Source of the DNA: Sphingomonadales bacterium Ga0077531
Lineage (GTDB): Bacteria; Pseudomonadota; Alphaproteobacteria; Sphingomonadales; Sphingomonadaceae
DNA length: 64,000 bases
Assembly: GCA_001464915.1 (NCBI GenBank)
Contig: LNED01000022.1
Coordinates: 1-64,000, forward strand
Reading direction: 5' to 3'
The notes under the pieces are model-generated. The model was not told where the DNA came from and searched no databases. It saw only the letters and a list, made by a program, of their open reading frames with translations. Positions within the stretch are counted from its first letter, which is position 1. Each line of letters opens with the position of its first letter. Of the stretch, positions 55,950 through 63,406 are shown piece after piece. Position numbers and translations under genes: made by a program.

Positions 55950-57020
55950 ATGTTGAGAGACACGATTTTCCGCACCACTGCGCGCGCGGTTCTGGCTAGC
56001 GCCTTGCTTGCGGGCGCTTCGACAGCGCGGGCAGACGAAGGGCTTCCCCGGTTGGAAGTGCAGTGGAAAGGCTTCGACATTCGCCTGACCGGCGGCGCGG
56101 CGGCGCAGGGCGCGGTGTTCGATGATGACGATGTCACCACCTCTTCGCCCGATGCGCAGGTTGATCTGTTCGCGCGATTGAACGCGCAGTGGACTTCGCC
56201 CGATGGGATCGTGATCGGCGCCAATATCGAACAGAACAGCCGCCGCCGCGCGTCCGAAGTGTTGGAAGCAGGCGAAATCTATGGCTTTGTTGCGAGCGAT
56301 TATGGCCGCCTCGAAGTCGGGCTTCAGGATGGCCCGGCCGATACCCTTGCCTTTGCTGCGCCCTTGGTCGCGCTGGGGCAGGTGCGCGGCGAATTTTCGC
56401 GTTATGCCGGGACGCAGGCCTTGCTGCGCGCGCTCGATACGCAGGATGCGTTCAAGGTGATCTACCTTTCGCCCCCGGTCGCGGGCCTGCGCGGCGGGGT
56501 ATCATGGTCGCCCAAGGTGCGCCGCAACGCCACTGCGGTGGACTCGCGCGAACGGATCGAAGTCGACAACGCGTTCGAATTCGGTCTGCAATATCAACAG
56601 CCGGTGGGCGACTGGATCCTGGGTGCAAGCGCGGGCTATGCCGTGGGCGATGCCGATCCGATCACCACCCGCGCTGATCTGAACAGCTGGAGCGTCGGGG
56701 CCGAGGCACGCAAAGGCCCGCTGCGGATCGGCGGCGCTTACGTGGATCGCGGCGATTCCAACCGGCTCGATCGCGGGTTCGATCAGTGGGAGGTCAACGG
56801 CGGGGTCGGCTGGGTCACGCCCGAATGGGGTGTGGCGGGCAGCGTCGCCTATACCAAGGCATCCGACCGCGAAAACCGCCTGATCGGGGCGGGCGGGTTT
56901 TACCAGCTCCACCCCAATATTCAGCTGCGCGCCGACGTGGTGCAATTCCGCGAAGAACAATTGCTGATCGGCGTGAACGACGGCGTGGCGGCGGTGATGG
57001 AGATCGCTTTTACGATCTGA
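55950..57020 (+). CDS. Porin (Gram-negative porin type)
   Basis: A 356-residue outer-membrane protein. Its signal peptide ends with cleavage near residue 28 (TARA). The barrel begins GFDIRLTGGAAAQGAV and contains an ASDYGRLEVGLQDG loop typical of trimeric porins. The C-terminal residue is Ile instead of the usual Phe. It is the last gene of the rightward operon (51 bp after the hydrolase) and ends in a strong terminator. Confidence 0.85.
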   Translation: MLRDTIFRTTARAVLASALLAGASTARADEGLPRLEVQWKGFDIRLTGGAAAQGAVFDDDDVTTSSPDAQVDLFARLNAQWTSPDGIVIGANIEQNSRRRASEVLEAGEIYGFVASDYGRLEVGLQDGPADTLAFAAPLVALGQVRGEFSRYAGTQALLRALDTQDAFKVIYLSPPVAGLRGGVSWSPKVRRNATAVDSRERIEVDNAFEFGLQYQQPVGDWILGASAGYAVGDADPITTRADLNSWSVGAEARKGPLRIGGAYVDRGDSNRLDRGFDQWEVNGGVGWVTPEWGVAGSVAYTKASDRENRLIGAGGFYQLHPNIQLRADVVQFREEQLLIGVNDGVAAVMEIAFTI

Positions 57021-57041
57021 CGCGCGCACCATGCGCACAAC

Positions 57042-57080
57042 AAAAAGCCCGGGAGCGGTATGGTCGCTCCCGGGCTCTTT
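57042..57080. terminator. Bidirectional rho-independent terminator
   Basis: A perfect 12-bp stem (57046-57057 with 57065-57076) and 7-nt loop are flanked by an A-run on the left (57042-57046) and CTTT on the right. It sits between convergent porin and anti-sigma genes and serves both strands. Confidence 0.85.
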
Positions 57081-57094
57081 GTGTCTGCTGAGGA

Positions 57095-57928
57095 TTATTT
57101 CTGCTTAAGCTGCGCCGCTTCGTCCGCGCCGATCAGCACATCGCTGGCGATCATCTCGTCCACCGCAGCGACCACGCTGACTGCCGCATCGCCGCCTGCC
57201 AGCTTCATCTCGCTTGACTGTGCGGCGCGGCGACCGAAGGCTTCGACCTGCCAGCCGCCATCCTTGCCCGCGCAGGCAAGCGCATCGCTGGTGTTGCTGC
57301 CCGCTTCGACCATGAATTGGCGGCACAGCGCACCATCGGCGTTGCGGAAGGTCAGCACCACTTCTCCCGTGCCAAGGCTGGCGAGATCGACTGCCTGCCC
57401 GCTGGGCGCGGTGTCGAGCATCGCGGCCACCGCTGTCGGTGTGCTCGGCCCTTCGACCGCGGCGAGCACCAGAGCGCCGGCTCCGCCATTCGCTCCGCCG
57501 GTGAGCAGCGGTCCGCCGATCATCACGCCCAGAGCAAGGCTTGCCGCCATCGCGCCGAATTGCGGCCAGCGCCAGCTGCTGCCGGGGGTGCCTGCATCAT
57601 TGGCAGGCATCGGCAACTTGCGCGCAGTGCGGGCGGCGGCCAGATCGACCACCTCTGCGGTGTCGGGGGCGGTGGCTGCAACAATCTGCGTCAGATGGTC
57701 AGGCACCGGCGCGCTCAGCACCGGGGCGAAGGCGTCGCGTACGGCCTGCGCGGTATGATCCTCACCCGCGGCCAAGGCCTCAATCCGCTCGGCCAGCGCC
57801 GGATCGGCGTTGATCGCGGCCTCGATCGCGTCCAGCAGCGCCTCATCGTCCAGCGTCCCGTCCAGAAAAGCGGCGAGCTGCGCATCGGTGAAAGGTTGGC
57901 TCCCCGCACTGGTCCCCGAACTGGTCAT
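57095..57928 (-). CDS. Anti-sigma factor (transmembrane)
   Basis: A 277-residue protein. Its N-terminal cytoplasmic domain (about 1-90) is likely to bind the sigma factor. One TM helix (about 125-145) and a periplasmic domain with two cysteines (about 200-220) follow. It overlaps the sigma gene by 4 bp, the usual arrangement for an ECF sigma and its antagonist. No zinc HxxxCxxC motif is visible, so it is not a ZAS-type anti-sigma. Confidence 0.85.
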   Translation of the reverse strand: MTSSGTSAGSQPFTDAQLAAFLDGTLDDEALLDAIEAAINADPALAERIEALAAGEDHTAQAVRDAFAPVLSAPVPDHLTQIVAATAPDTAEVVDLAAARTARKLPMPANDAGTPGSSWRWPQFGAMAASLALGVMIGGPLLTGGANGGAGALVLAAVEGPSTPTAVAAMLDTAPSGQAVDLASLGTGEVVLTFRNADGALCRQFMVEAGSNTSDALACAGKDGGWQVEAFGRRAAQSSEMKLAGGDAAVSVVAAVDEMIASDVLIGADEAAQLKQK

Positions 57929-58446
57929 TGCACCGATCCTTCTGCGGTGAGCATTTTGGCAAGCGCCGCTTTGGCGCGCGACAGGCGGCTCATCACCGTG
58001 CCAATCGGCAGGTCGAGCGCATCGGCGGCTTCGCGGTAACTAAACTCCTCCAGCATCACCAGTGCAACCACATCGCGCTGTTCGGCGGGCAGGCGATCAA
58101 CCGCTGCGCGCACCATGCGCGCTTCGTTGCTTGCCTCGACCACCGCGACGCCATCATCGCCGGCAAGGTCGATCATCTCGCCGATATCGTCATGCCCCTT
58201 GCTGTTATGCGCGCGGCGGCGATCATCGACCCAGGTGTTGCGGGCAATCCGGAACAGCCAGCTATCAAGCCGGGTGCCGGGCTGCCATTGATCCAAATTC
58301 AGCATCGCTTTCTCCAAACTCGCCTGCACGACATCGTCGGCATCGGCGATGGTGCCGGTCAACACACGGGCAAATCGCCGCAAACGCGGGATCAGCGCGA
58401 TCAGCGCCTGCCTTGTGGTGTCGTCCGGGTTCATCGGGCGGGTCAT
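57925..58446 (-). CDS. ECF RNA polymerase sigma factor
   Basis: A 173-residue sigma-70 family protein with only regions 2 and 4. Region 2 contains DADDVVQASLEKAML and SWLFRIARNTWVDDRRR; region 4 contains LPAEQRDVVALVML and SYREAADALDLPIGTVMSRL. It would direct polymerase to a stress regulon, probably including its own operon and perhaps the divergent subtilase gene 136 bp away. Confidence 0.94.
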   Translation of the reverse strand: MTRPMNPDDTTRQALIALIPRLRRFARVLTGTIADADDVVQASLEKAMLNLDQWQPGTRLDSWLFRIARNTWVDDRRRAHNSKGHDDIGEMIDLAGDDGVAVVEASNEARMVRAAVDRLPAEQRDVVALVMLEEFSYREAADALDLPIGTVMSRLSRAKAALAKMLTAEGSVQ

Positions 58447-58582
58447 GGGTTCAACGGTTCAGCCAGTGGAAATATTCCGCCAATAGACAGGACAGGGGAA
58501 TAAAAGAACAGGCAGAATCGTATGGTAAAAGGTATATGAATGGGATGCTTGGCGGCGCGGGCGGCCAGAGTGAAGGGAACCG

Positions 58583-60250
58583 ATGATGCGTTTGAGAATC
58601 GGGCTTGCTTGCTTGCTGGCCGCAGCGATGGGTTTCGGCCCAATCACCGAAGTGATGCTCGCCCCGCTCTCTGCACAGGACGCGGGCGACGATGATGACG
58701 GTGATGATGCCGGTGATGATGCCGGGGACGCCGCTGATGACGTCGCAGACCCCGACGACGCCGATCCCGGTGAAGTCGATCCCGGTGCGGACGACCCGGG
58801 CAGCGATGACGATATCGGAGGCGACGACCCGGGCGGCGATGATCTTGGCGGTGACGACCTAGGCGGTGACGACCTAGGCGGTGACGATGCTGGCAATGAC
58901 GACGGCGCGGCTGGCGGAGATGACGCGGGCGGTGATGATGGGGCTGGGGACGACGATGGTGCAACAGGCAGCGATGACGATGACGCAGCCGGCGGCGGCG
59001 ATGACGACAATTCCGGCACCGGCGGGGGCGACGATGACGATAACTCCGGGCCCGGCAGCGGCGACGATGACGACGGCGGCAGCGACGATATCACCGATGA
59101 TCGCGGCGATAGCGACGACGCAGGCGACGATGACCTTGATGATGATCCCGGCCAATGGGAAAGTATTGGCGGCGAAAGCGAAGCAGCCCGCGCTGAACTT
59201 GACGCGCGCGACCGCATCGACCTTGACAGCGAAGGCTTTCGCTATCGCCGGGGCGAATTCATTGCGCTCGACCTCGCTCCCGATGACCTCGCTGAACTGA
59301 CTAGCAGCGGCTTTGAAGTGATCGCGCGCGAACAGCTCGCTGCGGTCGATGGTACCTTGCTGCTGCTGCGCGGCCCGGCGCAATTGTCGGGCGAAGCCGC
59401 GCTCGACACGCTTGAAACCATCGCTGATCCCGACAGCTTCGGCTATAATCATCTGTTCGACAGCTCATCGGTGCAGACCAAGCGCGCGCGCACCAACACC
59501 GTGCCCGATCGGCAGGCCTGCGGGTGCGACATCGGGCTGATCGATACCGGCGTTGCGACCGGTCTTGCCTATTTCAAGCACGTCACGCTGGTGCAGCGCG
59601 CCTTCAATGCCAAAGACCCGCTGGCCAAGCTGCACGGCACGGCGGTTGCGCATTTGATGGCGGGCACCACTCGCAGCCCAGCGCGCGCGACTAAGATCTA
59701 CGTTGCCGATATCTTTGGTGGCCCGCGCGAAACCTCTGGGTCCAGCTTTGCACTGATCAAGGCGCTTGATTGGCTGGCTGCCCAAAGCGTGCCGGTGATC
59801 AACATCAGCCTGTCCGGCCCGCGCAATCCGGCCGTGGCCAAGGCGATCGCGAGGGTCACGCGCAAGGGCCACACCATCGTCGCCGCCGCCGGGAATGACG
59901 GCCCTGCCGCCCCGCCGGTGTTCCCCGGCGCTTATGAAGGCGTAATCGGGGTGACCGCAGTGGACGGCGCAAACCGCGTCTATCGCTATGCCAATCGCGG
60001 CACTTACGTCGATTTCTCGGCGCGCGGGGTGGCGGTGCCGGCGATCGATGCCAAAGGCGCGGTGCGCGATGCCACCGGCACATCCTTTGCCGCGCCCATC
60101 ATTGCAGCAAGGCTCGCCAGGCAGTTGCGCAGCCCCGATAACGCGGCGGCGCAAAAGGCGATCCGCGCGCTGGAAGCCGAAGCCCGCGATCTGGGCCCGC
60201 CCGGGCGCGATACCATCTATGGCGCAGGCCTGATCGGGGCAGACAACTGA
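58583..60250 (+). CDS. Secreted S8 (subtilisin-like) protease with Asp-rich segment
   Basis: A 555-residue exported protease with a signal peptide (to about 32). Residues about 32-165 are Asp/Gly-rich with almost no basic residues, including three tandem LGGDD units. A pro-domain-like part (about 180-285) precedes the S8 catalytic domain. The triad is D321 (IGLIDTG), H351 (LHGTAVAHL) and S501 (GTSFAAP), with the oxyanion N438 (AAGNDG). The acidic segment may bind Ca2+ or cations. It is divergent from the ECF sigma gene and overlaps the next gene by one base. Confidence 0.9.
   Translation: MMRLRIGLACLLAAAMGFGPITEVMLAPLSAQDAGDDDDGDDAGDDAGDAADDVADPDDADPGEVDPGADDPGSDDDIGGDDPGGDDLGGDDLGGDDLGGDDAGNDDGAAGGDDAGGDDGAGDDDGATGSDDDDAAGGGDDDNSGTGGGDDDDNSGPGSGDDDDGGSDDITDDRGDSDDAGDDDLDDDPGQWESIGGESEAARAELDARDRIDLDSEGFRYRRGEFIALDLAPDDLAELTSSGFEVIAREQLAAVDGTLLLLRGPAQLSGEAALDTLETIADPDSFGYNHLFDSSSVQTKRARTNTVPDRQACGCDIGLIDTGVATGLAYFKHVTLVQRAFNAKDPLAKLHGTAVAHLMAGTTRSPARATKIYVADIFGGPRETSGSSFALIKALDWLAAQSVPVINISLSGPRNPAVAKAIARVTRKGHTIVAAAGNDGPAAPPVFPGAYEGVIGVTAVDGANRVYRYANRGTYVDFSARGVAVPAIDAKGAVRDATGTSFAAPIIAARLARQLRSPDNAAAQKAIRALEAEARDLGPPGRDTIYGAGLIGADN
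58844..58888 (+). repeat. Three tandem 15-bp LGGDD-coding repeats
   Basis: Three adjacent 15-bp units at 58844-58858, 58859-58873 and 58874-58888, each coding Leu-Gly-Gly-Asp-Asp. They are almost identical in DNA, so they arose by recent in-frame tandem duplication. They are part of the Asp-rich segment of the subtilase. Confidence 0.85.
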
Positions 60251-60903
60251 TGCTCGCCCTGCTCGCCGCCGCCGTCTTGCCCGGCGCCATCGCTCTGCCC
60301 GAATATGAACCGGGCGATGCCTATGTTTATTCCGATGGCCGGGTTGAACGCGTGGTGCGGGCCGATGGTCAGCAGATGGTCTGGGCCGGGCTTAACGGCC
60401 CCAGCTATCGCCGCAGCCGCAACTTCATCGTGCCGGTGCTCGAATGGCGCAGCGGGCGCGGCACTGGCACGCGCGAAGTGCGCGGCAATCCCGATGCGCT
60501 GTGGCCGATTGAACGGTCCAAATCTGCGCGATTCAGGGTGATTACCGAAACCAAGGCCACCCCGCAGGCCGCCGCCAAACGGTCAGTCAGCCTGTGGGTG
60601 TGCAAGACCAGCAAGGCCAAGACGTTCACCGTCGCAGCCGGCACCTACAGCGCGATTCCCGTGCTGTGCGATCGCTATTCGACCACCACCATGCGGTTGG
60701 TTGAGCGACGCGAATGGGATTATGCACCCGACCTTGGCCACTATATCCGGCGGGTGAGCGTCAACTATCTACGCGGCACCACCCGCAGCGTGGAACTGGT
60801 CGCAGCGCTCTCAGGCCCGGCGGCGAACAAGGCGCGGCTGTCGGCCCTGTCGCGCAATGCCCGGCTGGGCCAGCAAGCGCTGGGTGCGAGGCAGCAGCGC
60901 TGA
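60250..60903 (+). CDS. Small exported protein coupled to the subtilase
   Basis: A 217-residue protein with a short hydrophobic start (LALLAAAVLPGAIAL, signal-like). It has two cysteines (about 117 and 137) that could form a disulfide and repeated basic beta-rich stretches (WEYAP-like). No family is recognised. The ATG overlaps the subtilase stop by one base, so it is translationally coupled and probably a partner, inhibitor or chaperone of the protease. Confidence 0.7.
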   Translation: MLALLAAAVLPGAIALPEYEPGDAYVYSDGRVERVVRADGQQMVWAGLNGPSYRRSRNFIVPVLEWRSGRGTGTREVRGNPDALWPIERSKSARFRVITETKATPQAAAKRSVSLWVCKTSKAKTFTVAAGTYSAIPVLCDRYSTTTMRLVERREWDYAPDLGHYIRRVSVNYLRGTTRSVELVAALSGPAANKARLSALSRNARLGQQALGARQQR

Positions 60904-60917
60904 GCTCGAGATAACGG

Positions 60918-60939
60918 CACCATCTTTGAAAAGATGGTG
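60918..60939. terminator. 10-bp hairpin at the element/chromosome border
   Basis: CACCATCTTT (60918-60927) pairs perfectly with AAAGATGGTG (60930-60939). The right arm overlaps the CCA end of the tRNA-Val fragment. It can end the subtilase operon and reads as a terminator on the plus strand, with a 2-nt loop. Confidence 0.5.
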
Positions 60940-60982
60940 GGCGCGACAGGGATTGAACCTGTGACCCCACCCGTGTGAAGGG
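60935..60982 (-). pseudogene. 3' fragment of tRNA-Val (CAC), attachment-site remnant
   Basis: On the minus strand 48 nt match positions 29-76 of a tRNA with anticodon loop TTCACAC, a normal T arm, acceptor strand CGCGCCC and CCA. At positions 27-28 the pairing partner no longer matches, and no D arm or 5' acceptor is present, so this is not a functional tRNA. Such 3' halves are left when elements integrate by site-specific recombination into tRNA genes; the intact gene should lie at the other end. Confidence 0.85.
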
Positions 60983-61251
60983 AGCTGTTTTGGTTGTAGA
61001 AACAGCCTTCTGTACGAGGCTGGCTGTACGCGATTTGTACGAGCGGGCACTTTGCCCCCCCTGAAAACGTGCATGTTTGGTCAGAATTGGCGCGCGACGA
61101 AGCCCGTAGGCAGGCCGCCAGACCAGGAACGAAAAACCGCCGGAAGGGCTGGCACCCTTCACAGCGGTCATTTCAATAGCGTTGCGGCTATTTCTCCTAT
61201 TTACGCGACCGGAGAATCGGGCGCAAGGGCAAACCTTGCGGGAGGTGCTTC
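60983..61251. other. Left end of the integrated element, no gene seen
   Basis: A 269-bp stretch between the tRNA fragment and repC. It holds three TGTACG hexamers in a 31-bp span (about 61011-61041), which could be recombinase-arm sites, and an AATAGC/GCTATT inverted repeat at 61175-61192 in front of the repC ribosome site. I see no open frame with coding character. Confidence 0.5.
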
Positions 61252-62442
61252 ATGAGCATCTCTTTGGCACACAACGGGCTTCCACCCGGCGCCACCCACT
61301 TCAGCCTGGCCGACTTGATCGAGAAGATCGCGCCAGGGTCTCGCCGCGAGGAACGCCTGTCGGCGACCGCAGTGCGCGTCCTGAAGTACTATCTGCTCGG
61401 CTGCCGGTCGTCCGACTTTGAGTCTGGCAAGATTTGCGGGGTGTGGGAGCAACCGCAAAACACGGCTCAGATGCTGCGCATCTCGACAAAGGTCCTGCAC
61501 AACGCTGAAGCCGAGCTTGAACGCGGCGGGTTCATCGAGCGGACCCATGTTCCGCATGCGCGCCGCACTGGTCAGCGCCGTGAAGGGGTCATCGTCAGCC
61601 TTGCGGGGATCAGCCTTCGTCCGCTCATCAATGGCTATGCACGGTGGAAGGCTCGGCTTGAGGCGATGGAGCTCCATGAGCGTGCGGTGGCTTCAATGCG
61701 GCATGAGATTGTCATGCTCGGCCGCGAGATCCGTGCGACGCAGGCGGCTGCGTTGATCGAGGAAGCCGAACGGATTCTGCCTCGCGGGCGCGTGTCCCGC
61801 ATCAGCTCCGCCGAGAAGCTGCAAGCACTCAAAGGCATGCTCGAAGCGCTGCTGGTGCAGCCAGAACTTCCCTCTGGTGACACGAAATCTTCCCACCGGA
61901 CGGAAGAAATCTTCGCACCCAATATACCTGTCAAAGACTCATCCAAAAACCGTAGCCGCGCGACCGATGCGCAATTCCGCGCTGATCGGTCGGACGAGGT
62001 CTCCCTAGCACTGGCTGCCAGCCTCGCGAGCGTAGACTATCGAAGCCTCCTGCCATCAGACCGGGCACCTGGCTGGCCAGACATTGTCGAGGCTTCGGCA
62101 ATCGCCTGCCGTTGGCATAATGTTTCGCAGCCAGCATGGGCAGAGGCGTGCGAAAGGCTGGGGCGCGAGCGTGCGGCGCTTTGCATCCTCGTCATCGACC
62201 GCAACGCGCGCTTGCCAAGCGATCACCGCTACCGCGCGAGGTCAGGCAGGAAATGCTTAAACGGGCTGCTGCGGAACGCCTCCAGCCTGTTGCCGATGAT
62301 CAAGGCTGCCAGGGGCTATCCAGAAGGGATCTTGCCGGACGGCCAGTTCGAACCGGAGGTGTCAGCCCCCAGAACTGGCCACAGCTTTGCAGGTGCATGT
62401 CTGTCGGCCTTGGCGAAGCTCTCAGGGGAGATGCAGCCATGA
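61252..62442 (+). CDS. RepC-like replication initiator
   Basis: A 396-residue protein. Its N-terminal winged-helix-like region (about 40-115, SATAVRVLKYYLLGCR) and C-terminal half (about 275-375, with AWAEACERLGRERAALCILV) match the RepC plasmid initiator plan. No repA or repB is present upstream, as would be usual in repABC plasmids. It has a GGAGG ribosome site and overlaps the next gene by 4 bp. On an integrated element this suggests self-replication after excision. Confidence 0.8.
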   Translation: MSISLAHNGLPPGATHFSLADLIEKIAPGSRREERLSATAVRVLKYYLLGCRSSDFESGKICGVWEQPQNTAQMLRISTKVLHNAEAELERGGFIERTHVPHARRTGQRREGVIVSLAGISLRPLINGYARWKARLEAMELHERAVASMRHEIVMLGREIRATQAAALIEEAERILPRGRVSRISSAEKLQALKGMLEALLVQPELPSGDTKSSHRTEEIFAPNIPVKDSSKNRSRATDAQFRADRSDEVSLALAASLASVDYRSLLPSDRAPGWPDIVEASAIACRWHNVSQPAWAEACERLGRERAALCILVIDRNARLPSDHRYRARSGRKCLNGLLRNASSLLPMIKAARGYPEGILPDGQFEPEVSAPRTGHSFAGACLSALAKLSGEMQP

Positions 62443-63074
62443 CACAAACGCGAACCACAAGCCTTTGGGCGGAGCTGGAGGCGGGCAACATCTGGTGGCC
62501 GTCCTACAAGCCAGGACGGGACCCCGTTTTGAGCTGGCGCCATGCCGCCGCGATCCTGATGCGCGACATTGGCCCGGAGCCGATCTTCGCTGCCCTGCCA
62601 GCGGTGTTCGGGGAGATGTACGATCTGACCGCGGACGAGGTCTGCGACCGAGTTTCAGTTCGTGACGGCCGGGTCCTTTGGCCCGTATGGCTGGAAAGCT
62701 GGGTCAGCCATTTCGACCATTGGCACGATCCTGTCAGGCAACTGGTCGAGCAGCATTGTGTCACCCCAGATGCCCGGGCCATGGCTGGCATGCTGACGAG
62801 GCTGGACGGGGCCGCCTTTTGTGATTTCGTCCTTCACGCCTACGAGCGGGCGGTCATTCTGCGGTCACTCCGTCGTGCACCCACCGGCGATGCCACCCTC
62901 CCGATAGTCCAGACGATCCCGAATGCGGCACCGTTCGAGCGGCTCAGCTACGGCTTCTACCAGCGATTTTGCGCCGAACTGAACCGGGAGGCGGATCCTC
63001 CAGCGATCCCGATGTCGAGCTTGGATTTCGACCGGGCCGGAAACCCCAACATATTCGGCGGAGACGTCACATGA
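62439..63074 (+). CDS. Element protein of unknown function
   Basis: A 211-residue protein starting at an ATG that overlaps the repC stop. It is Trp- and His-rich (WAELEAGNIWWPSYKPGRD, FDHWHDP), with no recognised motif and no signal or TM helix. The tight coupling to repC suggests a replication or maintenance role, but that is inference. Confidence 0.65.
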   Translation: MTQTRTTSLWAELEAGNIWWPSYKPGRDPVLSWRHAAAILMRDIGPEPIFAALPAVFGEMYDLTADEVCDRVSVRDGRVLWPVWLESWVSHFDHWHDPVRQLVEQHCVTPDARAMAGMLTRLDGAAFCDFVLHAYERAVILRSLRRAPTGDATLPIVQTIPNAAPFERLSYGFYQRFCAELNREADPPAIPMSSLDFDRAGNPNIFGGDVT

Positions 63075-63406
63075 ACCCCGTGCAGAACGCGATATTCGCT
63101 TTCCGGCTGTTCGGCCGGTGGCACCCTGCAGGAAATGCCAAGCCCGATTGCGACTTCCCACAATCAGGCCATCAGTCACGAAGCAGCGCATGTAGAAGTG
63201 CACACTCCACGCTGAATTCGAGCGGTGGCAAGGGGCGCGCAAACCCTCAGAAATCAGCCATTCTAGGCCCTAGGCGCGGTTCTAGGGGCGATCAAAAAGC
63301 ACTCCAAAGCTGTCGCGCACAGCAGCGCTGCCTTCTAGAAATAGCCTATATCAATCACTTAGCTTCTAGTCCTGTCGATCTCCTCGCAATCCGTGGGAGG
63401 GTCTAA
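63071..63406 (+). CDS. Doubtful 111-residue reading frame over a repeat-rich region
   Basis: ATG overlaps the previous stop (63071), and the frame ends in TAATG overlapping the next gene. Composition is Ser/Arg/Cys/Gln-rich and unlike neighbours. The last third lies over repeated TTCTAG motifs. This may be non-coding DNA that happens to lack stops; I list it with low confidence. Confidence 0.25.
   Translation: MNPVQNAIFAFRLFGRWHPAGNAKPDCDFPQSGHQSRSSACRSAHSTLNSSGGKGRANPQKSAILGPRRGSRGDQKALQSCRAQQRCLLEIAYINHLASSPVDLLAIRGRV
63261..63369. repeat. TTCTAG-rich possible cis-acting region
   Basis: TTCTAG occurs at 63261, 63280, 63333 and 63364, with CCTAGG at 63269, just upstream of a DNA-binding-protein gene. 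The region could be an iteron, partition or transfer-origin site. The TAG-containing hexamers are uncommon in this GC-rich sequence, but no perfect palindrome or nick motif was recognised. Confidence 0.4.

Noticed and set aside
58844..58888. CRISPR-like tandem repeat
   Set aside because: The units are adjacent 15-bp in-frame duplications in a protease gene, with no spacers.
61301..61489. Small antisense frames within repC
   Set aside because: Short, without ribosome sites, and inside a well-supported coding region.
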